A stretch of DNA of 64,000 nt, taken from positions 1 through 64,000 of the forward strand of contig SFHI01000004.1 of the NCBI GenBank assembly GCA_004555705.1, given 5' to 3'. This DNA is from Clostridiales bacterium (GTDB taxonomy: Bacteria; Bacillota; Clostridia; Oscillospirales; Oscillospiraceae). A program made the position numbers and the translations under genes. A model generated the notes under the pieces. That model saw only the letters and a program-made list of their open reading frames with translations, searched no databases and had not been told where the DNA came from. This document shows, piece after piece, positions 33,514 to 45,285 of the stretch (positions are counted from its first letter, which is position 1; every line of letters starts with the position of its first letter).

Positions 33514-34413
33514 ATGAATATGGATGTCACAGGCGCGTTTATTTACTTTACCATTCCCATTTTCGGCGGCATTCCCATTACCCAGACCACCGTTTCCCAT
33601 CTGGTCGTCACCGTCTTTCTGTGCACCGCCAGTATCCTGCTGGGGAGGCGGCTGAAAAAGCGGCCCGACGGTCTGCAGGTCATGGTGGAAAAGGGCGTGA
33701 TGATGCTCCACAACATGGTGGTGGAGACCATGGGCGCCCACAATGCCCACTGGATGCCCTTTATTGCCACCATATTCTTAAGCTCCATCTGCGGCTCCTT
33801 TATCGGCCTCACCGGCATTCTCCGCTCCTCCACGGCGGACCTCAGCTGCACCCTGGTGTGGGCGCTGATGGTCAGCGTCATCATCTGGTACAACAACATC
33901 AAGAACAAGGGCTTTTTCGGCTGGCTGAAGGGCTTCACCGAGCCCATCGTGGTCATGACCCCCATGAATATCATCTCCGAGATTGCCCAGCCCATTTCCA
34001 TGGCCTTCCGTCACTTCGGCAACGTTGCCGGCGGAGGCGTTATCACCACCCTGATCTATACCTCCCTCAGCATGGCTTCCGCCGCGGTGCTGAATCTGCT
34101 CACCGGGAGCGGCTGGGTCATGTCCGTGGTGCTGCTGGCAGTGGGGGCGGGACTGATCTTCTGGTGGAAGCGTTCCTCCGGGAAGGTCAAGCTGTTCTTC
34201 GGCATCGTCTGCGCCGTGCTGGGCTTTTTCGGCCTGCTGGAAGCTCTGGGAATCCTTACCGGAGTTCCCGTTCTGGCTTACGGCATCCCGGCAGTGCTCA
34301 GCTGCTACTTTGATCTCTTCTCCGGATTTGTCCAGGCCTATGTGTTCACCCTGCTCACCATGGTCTACATTTCCTCGTCCCTGCCCGAGCCCCAGGAGGC
34401 CCAGGCGGAATAA
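33514..34413 (+). CDS. atpB: ATP synthase F0 subunit a
   Basis: This 299-residue subunit forms the two ion half-channels beside the c-ring. The essential arginine lies in MAFRHFGNVAGG near residue 165, preceded by the proline-rich TEPIVVMTPMNIISEIAQPIS. Final helices near 255-290 include VQAYVFTLLTMVYISSSL. The region LLAVGAGLIFWWKRSSGKVKLFFGIVCAVLGFFGLLEALG (about 207-246) is an unusual extra membrane stretch compared with compact homologues. It is 6 nt after atpI and is followed by a 195-bp gap holding a large hairpin before atpE. Confidence 0.95.
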   Translation: MNMDVTGAFIYFTIPIFGGIPITQTTVSHLVVTVFLCTASILLGRRLKKRPDGLQVMVEKGVMMLHNMVVETMGAHNAHWMPFIATIFLSSICGSFIGLTGILRSSTADLSCTLVWALMVSVIIWYNNIKNKGFFGWLKGFTEPIVVMTPMNIISEIAQPISMAFRHFGNVAGGGVITTLIYTSLSMASAAVLNLLTGSGWVMSVVLLAVGAGLIFWWKRSSGKVKLFFGIVCAVLGFFGLLEALGILTGVPVLAYGIPAVLSCYFDLFSGFVQAYVFTLLTMVYISSSLPEPQEAQAE

Positions 34414-34446
34414 CCTGTAAGCTCTTCGGACGAAAGCCGTGCGTCT

Positions 34447-34514
34447 CTTTGCAGGGAGGGGTTGTGACCCTTCCGCTGTCCCCCACGGAAGGGTTATAAC
34501 CCTTCCCTGCAAAG
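34447..34514 (+). other. Large intercistronic hairpin between atpB and atpE
   Basis: Two 29-nt arms (34447-34475 and 34486-34514) pair at all but a few positions around a 10-nt loop; GTTTTTAACG follows. It lies in an otherwise gene-free 195 bp directly before the c-subunit gene. The position suggests mRNA stabilisation or partial termination that sets c-subunit stoichiometry. Confidence 0.75.
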
Positions 34515-34608
34515 GCAGTTTTTAACGTTCTCTGATCAGCCGCATTGCCGAAATCCGATTAGTATATCACTACCGCAAAAACAAAAAATCACCTAGGAGG
34601 AACTTATT

Positions 34609-34854
34609 ATGGAATTAGCTGAAGCAATCGCAATCGCCGGTAAAGCCATCGGCGCAGGTCTTTGTATGGGTATCGGTGCTATCGGCCCCGGCATGGGCGA
34701 AGGTACCGCTGTTGCCCACGCTCTGGACGGCATGGCCCGTCAGCCCGAGGCGGCCGGCACCCTGCGCAGCACCATGATCATGGGCTGTGCCATCGCCGAG
34801 ACCACCGGTATCTACTCCCTGATCATCGCCTTCCTGATTCTGTTCCTGCTGTAA
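34609..34854 (+). CDS. atpE: ATP synthase F0 subunit c with two-carboxylate ion site
   Basis: This 81-residue helical hairpin forms the rotor ring. The polar loop is ARQPEA (43-48). The ion-binding glutamate is E64 in CAIAETTGIYSL; T65, T66 and Y69 match the Na+-coordinating set of Ilyobacter tartaricus. The position of its Q32 is here E31 (GPGMGEG), so both helices contribute a carboxylate, as described for the Fusobacterium nucleatum Na+ c-ring. Sodium coupling is therefore predicted. The ribosome binding site CTAGGAGGAA is strong, and the gene stands after a large intercistronic hairpin, consistent with high expression. Confidence 0.95.
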   Translation: MELAEAIAIAGKAIGAGLCMGIGAIGPGMGEGTAVAHALDGMARQPEAAGTLRSTMIMGCAIAETTGIYSLIIAFLILFLL

Positions 34855-34889
34855 TTCCTTTCCATTTTCCATAGAAAGGAGCAACGCAA

Positions 34890-35390
34890 GTGTTTGAATC
34901 ATTTTTGGGTGTCAATCCCTGGACTGCGCTGTTCATTCTTCTCAATACGCTTACCATCTTCTTTGTGGCGAAGAAATTCCTGTTGAAGCCTGTGATGAAG
35001 ATCATTACGGAGCGCCAGCAGGAAATCGACAATCTGTATGCCGACGCCGGCGCTGCCAAGGAGCAGGCCAGGCAGCTGCAGGAAAGCTACCAGCAGAAGC
35101 TGAACGCCGCCCAGGAGACCTCCGACCGGATCGTGAAGGAGGCCGTCGCCCGGGGACAGTCCCGCGAGGAGCAGATCATCCGGGACGCCAACGCCCAGGC
35201 TGCCGCCATCATGGACAAGGCTTCCCGGGACATCGCCCAGGAGAAGAAGAAGGCCATCAACGATGCCAAAAACGAGATTTCGGATCTCGCCATGGCCATT
35301 GCCGGTAAGGTGGTGGAGCGGGAGCTGAAGGAATCGGATCAGGCCGACCTGATCGACGGCTTCATCCGGGAATTGGGTGGCGAAGCATGA
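34890..35390 (+). CDS. atpF: ATP synthase F0 subunit b
   Basis: This 166-residue peripheral-stalk subunit has one N-terminal membrane helix (TALFILLNTLTIFFVAKKFLLKPV, about 11-34) followed by a long, charged, alanine-rich coiled coil (RQQEIDNLYADAGAAKEQARQLQ onward) to the C-terminus. The length is typical. GTG start at 34890 with AAAGGAG upstream gives an N-terminus FESFLGVNPWT normal for b subunits. It overlaps atpH by 4 nt (ATGA), coupling translation of the two stalk subunits. Confidence 0.95.
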   Translation: MFESFLGVNPWTALFILLNTLTIFFVAKKFLLKPVMKIITERQQEIDNLYADAGAAKEQARQLQESYQQKLNAAQETSDRIVKEAVARGQSREEQIIRDANAQAAAIMDKASRDIAQEKKKAINDAKNEISDLAMAIAGKVVERELKESDQADLIDGFIRELGGEA

Positions 35391-35926
35391 CCCAGGTAGG
35401 AACTGTTTACGGCGAAGCGCTGTATGAGTTGGCCCTCAGCGAGGGACTGGACGAGGCCATCCGGCAGGAGCTCACCGTCCTGGAGCAGGCCTTCCGGGAA
35501 GAACCGGATTACAGCAGGCTGCTGCGCTCTCCCAACCTTTCCAAGGCGGAGCGGTGCGGAATTCTGGACGAAGCCTTTCGTGGGCGTGTGCAGCCCTATC
35601 TTCTGAACTTTCTGAAGATTCTGGTGGAGAAGGGCTATGTCGGCTCCTTCCCCCAGTGCTGTGCGGCCTTCACCCGGCGCTATAATGAAGATCACGGGAT
35701 TCTTCCCGTAACCGCGGTCACCGCCGTGGCCCTGACTCCGGAGCAGACCGCGGCCCTGACGGAGAAGCTCTCCCGGATCACCGGGAAAACCGTAGCCCTT
35801 TGCAACCGGGTGAACCCCGATGTTCTGGGCGGCGTCCGCCTGGACTATGACGGCAAGCGTCTGGATGATACTGTTTCCAACCGCCTGGAATCCATCCACA
35901 GCTTGCTGAAAAAAGACGTACTCTGA
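35387..35926 (+). CDS. atpH: ATP synthase F1 subunit delta
   Basis: This 179-residue OSCP-like subunit links the b dimer to the top of the alpha3beta3 head. The N-terminal six-helix domain starts VGTVYGEALYELALSEG; the conserved late motif DPDVLGG-type appears as RVNPDVLGGVRLDYDGKRLDDTV near residues 144-166. The size is normal. The start overlaps the atpF stop, and 18 nt separate it from atpA, whose own ribosome binding site (AGCAGGGA) lies in the gap. Confidence 0.94.
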   Translation: MTQVGTVYGEALYELALSEGLDEAIRQELTVLEQAFREEPDYSRLLRSPNLSKAERCGILDEAFRGRVQPYLLNFLKILVEKGYVGSFPQCCAAFTRRYNEDHGILPVTAVTAVALTPEQTAALTEKLSRITGKTVALCNRVNPDVLGGVRLDYDGKRLDDTVSNRLESIHSLLKKDVL

Positions 35927-35944
35927 CGAGAAAGCAGGGACTGT

Positions 35945-37456
35945 ATGGAACTTAGACCCGAAGAAATTACCAAAATCATTCGCAGTCAAATCAAGAACTA
36001 CGAAAACCGCATGGAGGCCAGCGAAACCGGCGTGGTCATCCTGGTAGGCGACGGCATTGCCAAGGCCTCCGGGCTGGACAACTGCATGGCGGGCGAGCTG
36101 GTGGAGTTTCCCGACGGCTCCTACGGTATGGCCCAGAACCTGGAAGAAGAGACCGTTTCCATCGTTATCATGGGCTCCGACCAGGGCATTAAAGAGGGCG
36201 ACATTGTCAAGCGCACCGGCAAGGTGGTCTCCGTCCCCGTGGGACAGGGACTCATCGGCCGTGTGGTCAATGCTTTGGGCGCGCCCATCGACGGCAAGGG
36301 TGACATCGAGGCGGAGGACTACCGCCCCATCGAATCCCCTGCCCCCGGCATTATTGAGCGTAAGCACGTCAGCCGCCCCCTGCAGACCGGCATCAAGGCC
36401 ATCGACTCCATGATTCCCATTGGCCGGGGCCAGCGGGAGCTGATCATCGGTGACCGCCAGACCGGCAAAACCACCATTGCAACCGATACCATCCTGAACC
36501 AGAAGGGTAAGAACGTCATCTGTATCTATGTAGCCATCGGTCAGAAGCGTTCCACCGTAGCCCAGGTGGTGGAGAGCCTCACTTTGGGCGGAGCCATGGA
36601 CTATACCATCGTGGTCTCCGCCACCGCCTCGGAGCTGGCTCCCATGCAGTACATCGCCCCCTACTCCGGCTGCACCATGGGCGAGTACTTCATGCACCAG
36701 GGTAAGGACGTGCTGGTCATCTATGACGACCTGAGCAAGCACGCCGTGGCATACCGTGCCATTTCCCTGCTGATCCGCCGTCCCCCCGGACGGGAGGCTT
36801 ATCCCGGCGACGTGTTCTACCTCCACTCCCGTCTTCTGGAGCGAGCGGCGCAGCTGTCCCCGGAGCTGGGCGGCGGCAGCCTGACGGCCCTTCCCATCAT
36901 CGAGACCCAGGCGGGCGACGTTTCCGCCTATATTCCCACCAACGTGATTTCCATCACCGACGGCCAGATTTTCCTGGAAACGGAACTGTTTAACTCCGGC
37001 ATCATGCCCGCCGTGAACCCCGGTATCTCCGTGTCCCGTGTGGGCGGCGACGCCCAGATCAAGGCCATGAAGAAGGTGGCAGGCTCTTTGAAGCTGCTGT
37101 ACTCCCAGTACCGGGAGCTGCAGAGCTTCGCCCAGTTCGGCTCTGACCTGGACGCCGACACCAAGGCCCGTCTTTCCCTTGGCGAGCGGATCGTCGCGGT
37201 GCTGAAGCAGCGCAACGGCAGCCCCAAGGAGGTTGCCCAGCAGGTGTGCATCATCTACGCGGTGACCCACGGGTACTTGAATGACATTCCTGTGGATCGT
37301 GTTCCCGATTTCGAGCAGCGGCTGGAGGAGCATATGGAGCTGCGGCACAGCGACGTGCTGGAGGCCATCCGTTCCACCGGCAAGCTGGAAACCGAGGTAG
37401 AGAACAGCCTGAAGGCTGCCCTGGAAGAACTGACGGCCCAATTTGTGGTCGCCTGA
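35945..37456 (+). CDS. atpA: ATP synthase F1 subunit alpha
   Basis: This 503-residue non-catalytic nucleotide-binding subunit has the P-loop GDRQTGKT at about residues 169-176 and the catalytic arginine region [17 protein letters not shown] near 352-368. The N-terminal crown region carries [19 protein letters not shown]. The length and order are canonical. It is part of the eight-subunit operon and is followed 12 nt later by atpG. Confidence 0.98.
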   Translation: MELRPEEITKIIRSQIKNYENRMEASETGVVILVGDGIAKASGLDNCMAGELVEFPDGSYGMAQNLEEETVSIVIMGSDQGIKEGDIVKRTGKVVSVPVGQGLIGRVVNALGAPIDGKGDIEAEDYRPIESPAPGIIERKHVSRPLQTGIKAIDSMIPIGRGQRELIIGDRQTGKTTIATDTILNQKGKNVICIYVAIGQKRSTVAQVVESLTLGGAMDYTIVVSATASELAPMQYIAPYSGCTMGEYFMHQGKDVLVIYDDLSKHAVAYRAISLLIRRPPGREAYPGDVFYLHSRLLERAAQLSPELGGGSLTALPIIETQAGDVSAYIPTNVISITDGQIFLETELFNSGIMPAVNPGISVSRVGGDAQIKAMKKVAGSLKLLYSQYRELQSFAQFGSDLDADTKARLSLGERIVAVLKQRNGSPKEVAQQVCIIYAVTHGYLNDIPVDRVPDFEQRLEEHMELRHSDVLEAIRSTGKLETEVENSLKAALEELTAQFVVA

Positions 37457-37468
37457 GGAGGGTAAGCC

Positions 37469-40156
<2,688 letters not shown>

Positions 40157-40160
40157 TACA

Positions 40161-40184
40161 ACCCCTCCCCATACGGGGAGGGGT
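40161..40184 (+). terminator. Intrinsic terminator of the ATP synthase operon
   Basis: Perfect 10-bp arms ACCCCTCCCC/GGGGAGGGGT with loop ATAC, followed by TTCACATTCT; it begins 4 bp past the atpC stop. Confidence 0.85.
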
Positions 40185-40213
40185 TTCACATTCTGTATCC
40201 CAGTTTCCACCGT

Positions 40214-40395
40214 GATAAATTGTTGTTTACAGTTATCAAACACCTTACTTTGCTACCGTAGGGGCGGATATTATCCGCCCGAACGCTCAAGGTTTTTGAG
40301 CGTGTTCGATAGAACAGGGCGCTTTGTTAGACGCAAGCAAAGCGGGCGGCTACTAGCCGCCCCTACGGCAAAATCTCAGTAAACAACAATTTATC
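40214..40395. repeat. Palindromic repeat with GGGGCGGATA core (locus 3)
   Basis: The outer arms are a perfect 17-bp inverted repeat, GATAAATTGTTGTTTAC and its complement at both ends. Inside, CCGTAGGGGCGG (40256-40267) and CCGCCCCTACGG (40357-40368) form a second, unrelated inverted repeat around hairpins such as GGGCGG...CCGCCC. The interval has no gene. Confidence 0.85.
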
Positions 40396-40466
40396 TGTCT
40401 TTTCATCATAACACTTCTGAACCAGGATCGAATCTGGATATTTTCCATAAAAATCGCATTTCCCTC

Positions 40467-40495
40467 TTGTAAAATCTCCCAAATTGGCGTATACT
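40467..40495 (+). promoter_or_regulatory. Sigma-A promoter of asnS
   Basis: TTGTAA (40467-40472), a 17-bp spacer and TATACT (40490-40495), 33 bp before the ATG. No T-box is present. Confidence 0.7.
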
Positions 40496-40528
40496 CTACC
40501 TATCCTAAATGAAAGAGAGGACTCCATT

Positions 40529-41920
40529 ATGGAACTGATTTCCGTAAGAGAATTGTTCCGCAACACCGAGAAATACGCCGGTCAGGAAATTGAAGTAGGC
40601 GGTTGGGTACGAAACCGCCGGGGAAGCAAGCAGTTTGGCTTTATCGTCCTGAATGACGGTACTTACTTCAATCCTGTTCAGGTTGTCTATAACGATACCC
40701 TTCCCAATTTCCAGGAAATTGCCAAGATCAACATCGGCGCGGCCCTGATCGTGAAGGGCACTCTGGTGCTCACTCCCGAATCCAAGCAGCCCTTTGAGAT
40801 TCAGGCGGAGTCCGTCACCGTGGAGGGCCCCTCCACCGGAGATTATCCCCTGCAGCCCAAGCGGCACAGTATGGAATTCCTCCGCACCATTCCCCATCTG
40901 CGCGCCCGCACAAACACCTTCCAGGCAGTGTTCCGGGTTCGGAGCCTTGCCGCTATGGCCATCCATCAGTTCTTCCAGGACCGGGACTTTGTCTATGTCC
41001 ACACTCCCCTGATCACCGGCTCCGACTGTGAGGGCGCGGGCGAAATGTTCCAGGTCACCACGCTGGACCTGAACAATGTCCCCAAGACCGAGGACGGCAA
41101 GGTGGACTACAGCCAGGACTTCTACGGCAAGCCCACCAACCTGACGGTGTCCGGCCAGCTCAATGGCGAGACCTTCGCCATGGCCTTCCGCAACATCTAC
41201 ACCTTCGGCCCTACCTTCCGGGCAGAGAACTCCAACACCACCCGCCACGCCGCCGAATTCTGGATGATCGAGCCAGAGATTGCCTTCGCCGACCTGCAGG
41301 ACGATATGCGTCTGGCGGAGGATATGATCAAGTATATCATCTCCTACGTTCTGGAGCACGCCCCCGAGGAAATGGCCTTCTTCAATCAGTTCCTGGACAA
41401 GGGGCTGCTGGATCGGCTGAACAACGTCTTAAGCAACGACTTCGGCCGCATTACCTATACCGATGCCGTGGCTTTGCTGGAGCAGCACAACGACCGGTTT
41501 GAGTATCCCGTGCACTGGGGCAGCGATCTGCAGACAGAGCACGAGCGGTTCCTCACCGAGGAAGTGTTCAAGAAGCCCGTCTTTGTCACCGACTACCCCA
41601 AGGAGATCAAGGCCTTCTATATGAAGCTGAACCCCGACGGCAAGACCGTGGCAGCCATGGACTGCCTGGTTCCCGGCATCGGTGAAATCATCGGCGGCTC
41701 CCAGCGTGAGGACAACTACGATCTGCTGAAGGCCCGTATCGAGGAGCTGGGCATGAAGCCGGAGGATTATGACTTCTATATGGACCTTCGCAAGTACGGC
41801 TCCGCCCGCCACGCTGGCTTCGGCCTGGGTTTTGAGCGGTGCGTCATGTACCTCACCGGCATCGGCAACATCCGCGACGCCATCCCCTTCCCCAGAACCG
41901 TCGGAAACTGCGAACTTTAA
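40529..41920 (+). CDS. asnS: Asparaginyl-tRNA synthetase
   Basis: This 463-residue class IIb synthetase joins asparagine to tRNA-Asn. An N-terminal OB-fold anticodon-binding domain ([25 protein letters not shown], about 20-45) precedes the catalytic core. The core carries motif 2 [25 protein letters not shown] and motif 3 [27 protein letters not shown] near the C-terminus. The absence of a GAD insertion separates it from bacterial AspRS. The ATG at 40529 has GAGAGGA at seven bases; the upstream in-frame ATG lies on the promoter. It has its own promoter and terminator. Confidence 0.97.
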   Translation: MELISVRELFRNTEKYAGQEIEVGGWVRNRRGSKQFGFIVLNDGTYFNPVQVVYNDTLPNFQEIAKINIGAALIVKGTLVLTPESKQPFEIQAESVTVEGPSTGDYPLQPKRHSMEFLRTIPHLRARTNTFQAVFRVRSLAAMAIHQFFQDRDFVYVHTPLITGSDCEGAGEMFQVTTLDLNNVPKTEDGKVDYSQDFYGKPTNLTVSGQLNGETFAMAFRNIYTFGPTFRAENSNTTRHAAEFWMIEPEIAFADLQDDMRLAEDMIKYIISYVLEHAPEEMAFFNQFLDKGLLDRLNNVLSNDFGRITYTDAVALLEQHNDRFEYPVHWGSDLQTEHERFLTEEVFKKPVFVTDYPKEIKAFYMKLNPDGKTVAAMDCLVPGIGEIIGGSQREDNYDLLKARIEELGMKPEDYDFYMDLRKYGSARHAGFGLGFERCVMYLTGIGNIRDAIPFPRTVGNCEL

Positions 41921-41927
41921 TTTCACC

Positions 41928-41964
41928 AAAAAGGACGCTGCCACAATCGGCAGCGTCCTTTTTT
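41928..41964 (+). terminator. Intrinsic terminator of asnS
   Basis: AAAAAGGACGCTGCC and GGCAGCGTCCTTTTT pair perfectly over 15 bp around ACAATC and end in a T6 run, 7 bp past the stop. Confidence 0.9.
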
Positions 41965-41987
41965 CGTCCAAAATCTTTCCTTGAACA

Positions 41988-42125
41988 GACAAATTGTTGT
42001 TTACCGCATTTTTCTGTAGGGGCGGATATCATCCGCCCGCAACCTGACGGTATCGAAAGCGCCCTGCTTTTATTGGGAACGCTCAATTATCGGAACGTTT
42101 CGGGCGGATAATATCCACCCCTACA
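41988..42125. repeat. Palindromic repeat with GGGGCGGATA core, right outer arm lost (locus 4)
   Basis: The left outer arm GACAAATTGTTGTTTAC is present at 41988. The inner arms CTGTAGGGGCGG (42014-42025) and CCACCCCTACAG (42114-42125) enclose GCGGATA/ATCCGCCC hairpins, as at locus 3. No matching right outer arm is found before the permease gene. There is no coding sequence. Confidence 0.75.
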
Positions 42126-42150
42126 GTGACCGGGTTTTGTTGGCGTCTCT

Positions 42151-43512
42151 TTACAGGAAAATATATTTCAGCACAAACAGCAGTGCCAGGACGTACATCA
42201 GCGGGGTGACCTTCTTTGCCTTTCCGGTGACCACATTCAGAACCACATAGGAAATGATTCCAATGGAGATTCCCTCGGAAATGCTGTAGAACAGGGGCAT
42301 GGCCAGAATCGCAAGATAAGCGGGAATGGTTTCCGTCAGCTTGTCCTCATCGAACTTCAGCTCGGTGATGCCGCTGAACATCAGAAAGCCCACCATAATC
42401 AGCGCGGGCGCGGTGGCAAAGGAGGGAATCGCAGTGAAGATGGGCGCAAAGAACATGCTCACCAGGAACAGCAGCCCCGTCACCATGGCGGTCAGCCCGG
42501 TGCGGCCTCCCACAGCCACGCCGGAGGCGGACTCCACAAAGGTGGTGACCGTGGAGGTGCCCAGGATGGCGCCGGCGGTGGTTCCGATGGAGTCGGCCAG
42601 AAGGGCGGGTTTGATCTTGGGCAGACGGCCCTGTTCATCCAGCATATTGGCCTTGGTAGACACACCGATCAGGGTGCCCAGGGTGTCAAAGATATCCACA
42701 AACAGGAACGCGAAGATCACAACCACAAACTCCAGGGGCTTCACCACGCTGAAATCCACCCGGAAGCACTGGCCGAAGGTCTCGCCCAGCTTGGAAAAAT
42801 CCGTCCAAGCCATGGTGGGGAACAGGCTGTAGCACTTAAGCTCCGGGTTGGGCACATACAGACCCGCCAGCTGGCACAGCATCCCCAGCACCCAGGTGGC
42901 CACAATGCCGATGAGGATGGAGCCCTTCACATTCTTGATGTGCAGCGCGGCGGTCACCAGCACGCCCACCACGCACAGCAGTGCGCTGATACCGGTAGAG
43001 TTGAAATTCTCCCGGAAATCCACCAGCTCCACCAGGGTTGCGCCGCCCACGCACAATCCGGCATTCTGCAGACCGATGAAGGCAATGAACAAGCCAATGC
43101 CCACGGACACGCCCCGCTTCAGGCTCAGCGGGATGGCGTTAAAGATGGCCTCCCGGATGTTGGTCAGGGACAGCACCATAAAAATCAGTCCCTCCACAAA
43201 GACAGCCAGCAACGCCACCTGCCAGGGATAGCCCATCCCCAGGCAGACGGTATAGGCCATGTAGGCATTCAGGCCCATACCGGCGGACAGAGCGAAGGGC
43301 AGATTGGCAAGCAGCGCCATGGCCGCGGTGCCAATGAAGGAGGCCAGGGCGGTGGCCAGCAGCACGGCAGTGGGGTCCATGCCCGTGGCGGACAGGATGC
43401 TGGGATTGACGGCCAGGATATAGGCCATGGTCATGAAGGTGGTAATGCCGGCAATGACCTCCGTTTTCACATTGGTCCTGTTTTCCGACAGCTTGAAGAG
43501 CTTTTCTAACAT
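42151..43512 (-). CDS. NCS2-family purine permease (PbuG/AzgA-like)
   Basis: This 453-residue transporter with about 13-14 membrane segments belongs to the AzgA subgroup of NCS2 and imports hypoxanthine, guanine or adenine with H+. Signatures include TEVIAGITTFMTMAYILAVNP near the N-terminus and LSAGMGLNAYMAY in helix 3. The substrate-site segment FLFVDIFDTLGTLIGVS, then SIGTTAGAILGTSTVTTFVESASGVAVGGRTGLTAM, follow. The ATG at 43512 is preceded by AAAGGGAGAAACC. No purine riboswitch fits in the 48-nt leader. Confidence 0.9.
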   Translation of the reverse strand: MLEKLFKLSENRTNVKTEVIAGITTFMTMAYILAVNPSILSATGMDPTAVLLATALASFIGTAAMALLANLPFALSAGMGLNAYMAYTVCLGMGYPWQVALLAVFVEGLIFMVLSLTNIREAIFNAIPLSLKRGVSVGIGLFIAFIGLQNAGLCVGGATLVELVDFRENFNSTGISALLCVVGVLVTAALHIKNVKGSILIGIVATWVLGMLCQLAGLYVPNPELKCYSLFPTMAWTDFSKLGETFGQCFRVDFSVVKPLEFVVVIFAFLFVDIFDTLGTLIGVSTKANMLDEQGRLPKIKPALLADSIGTTAGAILGTSTVTTFVESASGVAVGGRTGLTAMVTGLLFLVSMFFAPIFTAIPSFATAPALIMVGFLMFSGITELKFDEDKLTETIPAYLAILAMPLFYSISEGISIGIISYVVLNVVTGKAKKVTPLMYVLALLFVLKYIFL

Positions 43513-43560
43513 GGTTTCTCCCTTTCTTTCCATTTTTGTGCGGCAGAAGCATACTGTACT

Positions 43561-43588
43561 ATTCTACCATTTTGCCCGGGGAAAGCAA
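43561..43588 (-). promoter_or_regulatory. Promoter of the purine permease gene
   Basis: The minus strand shows TTGCTT (43583-43588), a 16-bp spacer and TAGAAT (43561-43566), 49 bp before the ATG. Confidence 0.5.
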
Positions 43589-43637
43589 TTCATAGACCTG
43601 ACAATGTTGCGCCGCAATTTTTGATGAATCTGACAGA

Positions 43638-43801
43638 AGGCGACCTCTAAAAACTGCTTTTTGCGGTTTTTAGCGAGCGATTTTGGTTCAACAAAAGTTT
43701 TGGAAATTTCGGAATACTTGGTGTATTGCGGAATTATCAAAACGCATTGTTGGGCCAAAAGATCCGCTCAAAACGCAAAAGGGTAGTTTTTAAAGGTGCC
43801 C
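43638..43801. repeat. 163-bp full-length hairpin element, copy 2
   Basis: It has the same ends (GGCGACCTCTAAAAA and TTTTTAAAGGTGCCC) and the same centre (AATACTTGGTGTATT) as the copy at 12938, with scattered substitutions. Its halves are complementary along nearly their full length. It fills the gap between the M28 peptidase stop (43806) and the permease promoter. Confidence 0.75.
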
Positions 43802-43805
43802 GGAA

Positions 43806-45029
43806 TCACTTGGGCGCGCGCTTGCGGCAGAGGTAGATGTCCAGCTTCTCCTTCATATTCTCAGGCATTTCCTTCCCCACAGGGCACCGGGCGGCATTGG
43901 CCATCCGATCCACAAAGGCCACGAGGAAACCGATATCCTCCACCATCTGCTCCCCCTTCATCACCGCCAGAGTGTCATAGCTGTTGTGAATGGTGGCGGT
44001 GTTGTTGGGCGCAATCCGTGCGAAGGACACAGCGGGAATTCCCTTGTCCGCAAAGGGAGTGGAATCGCTGGAATACACATCCTGACGTCCCGTGATGCCG
44101 AAGCCCTTCTCCAGGCCGAAGTATTCCAGGTAGTGGCACAGCTTCTCCTCACCGGTGACACAGTAGATGAACTTGCCCATGATGCAGCCGATCATATCCA
44201 GGTTCACATTCAGAACGCAATCTTTCAGATTCTGTTCCTCCGCGCAGTAGGCCTTGGAGCCCAGCAGTCCCCGCTCCTCGCTGCCGCACCAGATGAAGCG
44301 CAGGCCGTACCGATGGGGGTGCTTTACAAAGTATTCCGCAATTCCCAGCAGGCCCACGGAGCCGGACATATTGTCATAGGCCCCCTGAGAAAGAGAAGTG
44401 GAATCATAGTGGGCCGTCAGGACGATGAATTCCGGTACTTCACCGGGCAGCTCCAGCACCACATTGTGAGACTTCCCCACATACTCGTCCTGTTTCAGGC
44501 AGATTTTCGCGGTGGCCGCGCCCTTGCGGATCAGGGCAATGGCATCCTTCGCGTTGATGTTCACGCCGGGGATTTTCTTCCCCTTATGTACAAAGCTGCG
44601 CAGCTCCCGCTGATCGATATCCCGATCCCGGTAGTTGGCATTGCCGTCATAGGTGACGAAGCCCACGGCCCCGTTTTCCAGCAGGTCCTGGTAAATCCAG
44701 TAGCCCAGGTACCCGTCCACCATAACGATCTTCCCCCGGCACTGGCTCAGGGAGAAGGGGTCGGTACTGCGCAGATAGTAGAAGGGCGCCTCCACCTCTC
44801 CGTTTCCCGCGCAGCGGTAGCCCTTGCAGGGAATCTCCACCCCATCCACCAGGAATACCGCCTCCCGGATATCCGCCATATCCACGTCAAAGCTCTGAAG
44901 CTCCGCTTCCAGCCCCAGACGCCTCACCTGCTCCCGGATATACTCCGCGGTTTTCAGCTCCTCCGGACTGCCGCCCATGCGGACATAGGCAGTTTCCCTG
45001 AAAATTTTCATGATCTGATTGGCTTTCAT
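43806..45029 (-). CDS. M28-family metallopeptidase with PA-like insert
   Basis: This 407-residue cytoplasmic-looking aminopeptidase has no signal peptide. An N-terminal helix and a protease-associated-type domain (about 55-185, including CRGKIVMVDGYLG and GAVGFVTYDG) precede the dizinc catalytic domain. Zinc ligands and base are seen in LTAHYDST, GAYDNMSGSVG, GSEERGLLG, VNLDMIGC and the late IHNSYDTL. The substrate is unknown; N-terminal amino-acid release from peptides is expected. A GGAGGGACAGAT site precedes the ATG. It stands alone between repeats. Confidence 0.9.
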   Translation of the reverse strand: MKANQIMKIFRETAYVRMGGSPEELKTAEYIREQVRRLGLEAELQSFDVDMADIREAVFLVDGVEIPCKGYRCAGNGEVEAPFYYLRSTDPFSLSQCRGKIVMVDGYLGYWIYQDLLENGAVGFVTYDGNANYRDRDIDQRELRSFVHKGKKIPGVNINAKDAIALIRKGAATAKICLKQDEYVGKSHNVVLELPGEVPEFIVLTAHYDSTSLSQGAYDNMSGSVGLLGIAEYFVKHPHRYGLRFIWCGSEERGLLGSKAYCAEEQNLKDCVLNVNLDMIGCIMGKFIYCVTGEEKLCHYLEYFGLEKGFGITGRQDVYSSDSTPFADKGIPAVSFARIAPNNTATIHNSYDTLAVMKGEQMVEDIGFLVAFVDRMANAARCPVGKEMPENMKEKLDIYLCRKRAPK

Positions 45030-45073
45030 ATCTGTCCCTCCATCATGTTTTTCTCTTTGCTAATCAATGGTAT

Positions 45074-45267
45074 GGTAAATTGTTGTTTACAAGAGCGCAT
45101 TACAAATTACCTGTCATTGCGAACCAGTGCGTACACTGGTGTGGCAATCCCCCGGTTAGAGGGGAAACGTAACGAAAACCGCCCTAAATCCTTGGGGGAT
45201 TGCCACACCAGTCTGCGGACTGGTTCGCAATGACAGCATGTTTTGCTACGCTAAACAACAATTTACC
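45074..45267. repeat. Palindromic repeat with GTCATTGCGAACC core (locus 5)
   Basis: Outer arms GGTAAATTGTTGTTTA and TAAACAACAATTTACC form a perfect 16-bp inverted repeat. Inner arms begin CTGTCATTGCGAACCAGT (45111) and end ACTGGTTCGCAATGACAG (45236), with GGCAATCCCCC...GGGGGATTGCC further in. No gene is present. Confidence 0.85.
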
Positions 45268-45285
45268 TTACTTCCCGCGTCCCCA

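Noticed and set aside
43513..43637. Possible purine riboswitch upstream of the NCS2 permease
   Set aside because: The leader between the promoter and the ATG is about 48 nt, too short, and none of the conserved loop or junction sequences are present.
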